In this document: positions 61,697 through 64,000 of the stretch, one piece after another
How positions within the stretch are numbered: the stretch's first letter is position 1
Layout: the number at the start of each line of letters is the position of its first letter
Assembly (NCBI GenBank): GCA_035235625.1
Contig: CP141145.1
Span: forward strand, 2,914,001 to 2,978,000
Length of the DNA: 64,000 bases
Reading direction: 5' to 3'
Source: Saururus chinensis
Taxonomy: Eukaryota > Streptophyta > Magnoliopsida > Piperales > Saururaceae
Notes under the pieces: generated by a model
Databases searched by the model: none
The model's input: the letters and a program-made list of their open reading frames with translations, nothing else
What the model was told of the DNA's origin: nothing
Position numbers and translations under genes: made by a program

Positions 61697-64000
61697 GCCC
61701 TAAATATAACTGCTATAAATTGGGAAAAATGACAAATACGAAACCTGTGAAAACAGTTTTATAATTTAAAACATAACACATTGGTTTTTCCATACAAATT
61801 TTTGCTCATTCGATCAAACATCGAACGGCCAAACCAAACATCCACAGGCGCTACTAAAAAACAACCATATAGATAAATTGTTATGATCATAAACTTTAAA
61901 TATAAATCTCTCCTAGGCATCTCTGAGTGCAAGTCCCATAACAGTCCACAGTATAATCCAAATGAAGTCCAAAAAGATAAACATCTGATTTCTCAACTCC
62001 CCCAATACAACAGATCGTGGCACAAACAAAGCTCGCAGTGAGTCAAGCATATACCTGAGTCAATGAGAATCAATCCACTATTGAAATGAGCATCCATCTC
62101 CGGGAGCTCTCCATCACAACCTGCAAAAACCTCCCATACAACGGGGCTAAAAAGTAGGGTAATGAATATTTTCATACTTAGTAGGAAAATACCCAGTATG
62201 GGAGTTCTAAACAGTGAACTCAGTAAATCCATACATAGATGTGTTCATGCAATTCCAACATGAAGCAAACAGGCATATCATAATCATGTTCATAAGCATA
62301 CAAACACACATATCATCATGCTAACATCACACCATCCAATCAAACTTACACAAACACCCTTATTCAAGGTCTTACAAACTTACTCGTACCACCGTATGCT
62401 TACTCATACAACATATGCATACTTGTATGACCTTATGTACAATCATATGCTTACTTATATAGCTTACACATACTAGTACGACCTTACTCGTACAATCATA
62501 CTCGTACGACCTTACTCGTACAGTCTTACTCAAAATCATACACTTACTGTCTTACTCAAAACATACTCTTACAATCATACTCATACTCTTATAGTCTTAC
62601 TCATACTCATACTCTTACAGTTGTGCTCATACTATAGACCACTAAAGCTCATTACAACTAATAAGCTCCAATGTCGAAATGGAAAAGAATGTCACTAGGG
62701 CATCGCCTTAACCTTCGGGGAGTGATTAGACGCCATGGACTTTTTCGAAGGTAAGGCACACCAATGCTCATGGGGCACTGGATCAAACAGGTAAGAGCAG
62801 GTCCATGATGATACTTACCTGAGTATGCAAACATAAACACCCACACATAAGGGGTCATACAGTTGCCCACCATAATGGGTCTTATAGTGCCATAGAATTG
62901 CCTACCATAATGGGTCTTATAGTGCCATAGAATTGCCCACCATAAATGGGTCTTATAGTGCCAATGTCACTCTTGGGCAGAAACGTACAGTGCCACTCTT
63001 GGGCAGAATCATACAATGCCACTCTTGGGCAAAATCATACAATGCCACTCTTGGGCAGAAATCATACAACGCTCTGAACAGAGCATCAAACATCTAGGCT
63101 TAATACAACACATAGACCAAATCGAAAACATATGTCACTCTCAACAAAGCATTAGATGTCTGGTGCTTCATACAACACACAGACCAAAATGAAAACATAC
63201 ATTGCTTTCAACAAAGCATCAAACGTCTGGGCTTATATAGCACAAAGACCAAATTAGAAACATATGTCGCTCTCAATAGGGCATCAGACATCCGATGCTC
63301 TATACAGCACACAGACAACATCCCGCAGGATAAACACCCTAGCAAGACATGAGAAATGCTTAGCAGACTCATTATCGGCTAGCTCAAACATGGAAGTTAA
63401 TCCGTCGAACCCTCAGGTCTTATAATCACAACGCTATCATTAGTTGTGCTTATAATTCAAGTTTGAATTAAGTAATTTATGTGGTACAATTATGCCACAT
63501 CAGCACTCAAGCATACCGTGCTCCACTGATCAACCCGAAGCTGAGCCTGATCCAAAAACCAAGTTTGTCAGGGCAACAAACTTCACTTAACCCGTCCATC
63601 TTACAACATAACACACCGTACATCAAAATCTTTACGGTCTTACAATCTCTGCCATCTACCTTATGGCCAAAACATCTTACTTGGAAGTCCTCAAACTGAG
63701 CTCCTTAGAATCAAACCTAGTTATACCATCTTACTAATACCTCACTTATTATGCTTACTTTTCACTTCATAAACTGTACGTTATGCTAGTACAAATATGC
63801 ACGCTCTTACTATCTAAAAATCCCCCAACAAGCACTCTGATCCAAAACAATTCATTCCAATCCTCGCCCGTCATACTCATATCCTCTGTCATCCATCATA
63901 CACTTACACATCCATATCCAAATCCATACCAAACACTGACACTTCTTACCATCCATAGCTCATACCTCTGCCCACATGCACATACGCATATCCATAACAT
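61697..64000 (-). mobile_element. Long-LTR family, copy 3 (runs off the window)
   Basis: From ataactgctataaattggg onward this is similar to 29710-32000 and 38645-40700, in the same orientation. The first bases of the LTR are replaced by the hAT-type end. The segment continues to the window edge, so its full length is unknown. Confidence 0.85.
62870..63310. repeat. Three nested minisatellites in LTR copy 3
   Basis: Units gggtcttatagtgccatagaattgc (three times, 62875-62960), tgccactcttgggcagaa (four times, 62984-63062) and about 66 bp units with gagcatcaaacatctgggctt and acacagaccaaat (about four, 63070-63310). Copies 1 and 2 hold the same units in other numbers. Confidence 0.88.

Noticed and set aside
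1-64000. CRISPR arrays, riboswitches, operons, attachment sites, tRNA or rRNA genes
   Set aside because: None was seen; the tandem arrays have no uniform repeat-spacer pattern and the sequence is plant nuclear DNA.

Overview
The window is nuclear DNA of a flowering plant. The evidence is AT-rich sequence, plant-type Ty3/gypsy and Ty1/copia relics, small plant DNA transposons (hAT, Mutator-like, CACTA, Stowaway), and pieces of two recognisable plant genes with GT/AG splice sites. The species cannot be told from the sequence. There is no operon-like organisation, no rRNA or tRNA gene that I can see, no CRISPR array, and no complete protein-coding gene.

Layout. 1-3 kb: a non-autonomous hAT element, then plain AT-rich DNA. 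3-6.3 kb: the 5' part and several exons of a gene for RNA polymerase III subunit RPC4, broken and without its 3' end. 4.96-11.9 kb: left arm of a large inverted duplication, holding RPC4 exons, an orphan exon on the opposite strand, an SSR and a copia relic. 11.6-21.3 kb: nested gypsy and copia relics, including a 1.85 kb LTR inserted into another LTR. 21.3-29.5 kb: the least repeat-dense part, with an unrecognised open frame, an 851 bp solo-LTR candidate, exon-like remnants, an orphan first exon of a pinoresinol/isoflavone reductase-like gene and a Mutator-like foldback element with a perfect 9 bp target duplication. 29.6-45 kb: two same-strand copies of a minisatellite-rich long LTR (the second a 4.18 kb solo LTR with a perfect 5 bp target duplication), gypsy integrase and SIRE-like copia relics, and a run of hairpins. 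45-52 kb: a Stowaway MITE, a copia reverse transcriptase/LTR relic and one end of a CACTA element inserted in it. 52.2-59.06 kb: right arm of the inverted duplication. 59.4-64 kb: a (TG)n/(TA)n microsatellite, another LTR-like segment, a hAT-type end and a third copy of the long LTR running off the window.

The main observation is the inverted duplication: about 6.9 kb at 4959-11893 is repeated in reverse complement at 52230-59058, with about 40 kb of mostly transposon-derived DNA between. The outer breakpoint falls inside an RPC4 intron, so only the left copy has the 5' exons. The right copy keeps an exon end and intron that the left copy lost between short repeats. Neither copy has the 3' part of the gene. 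I found no sign of a new enzymatic or defence system; the interest lies in genome structure and gene decay.
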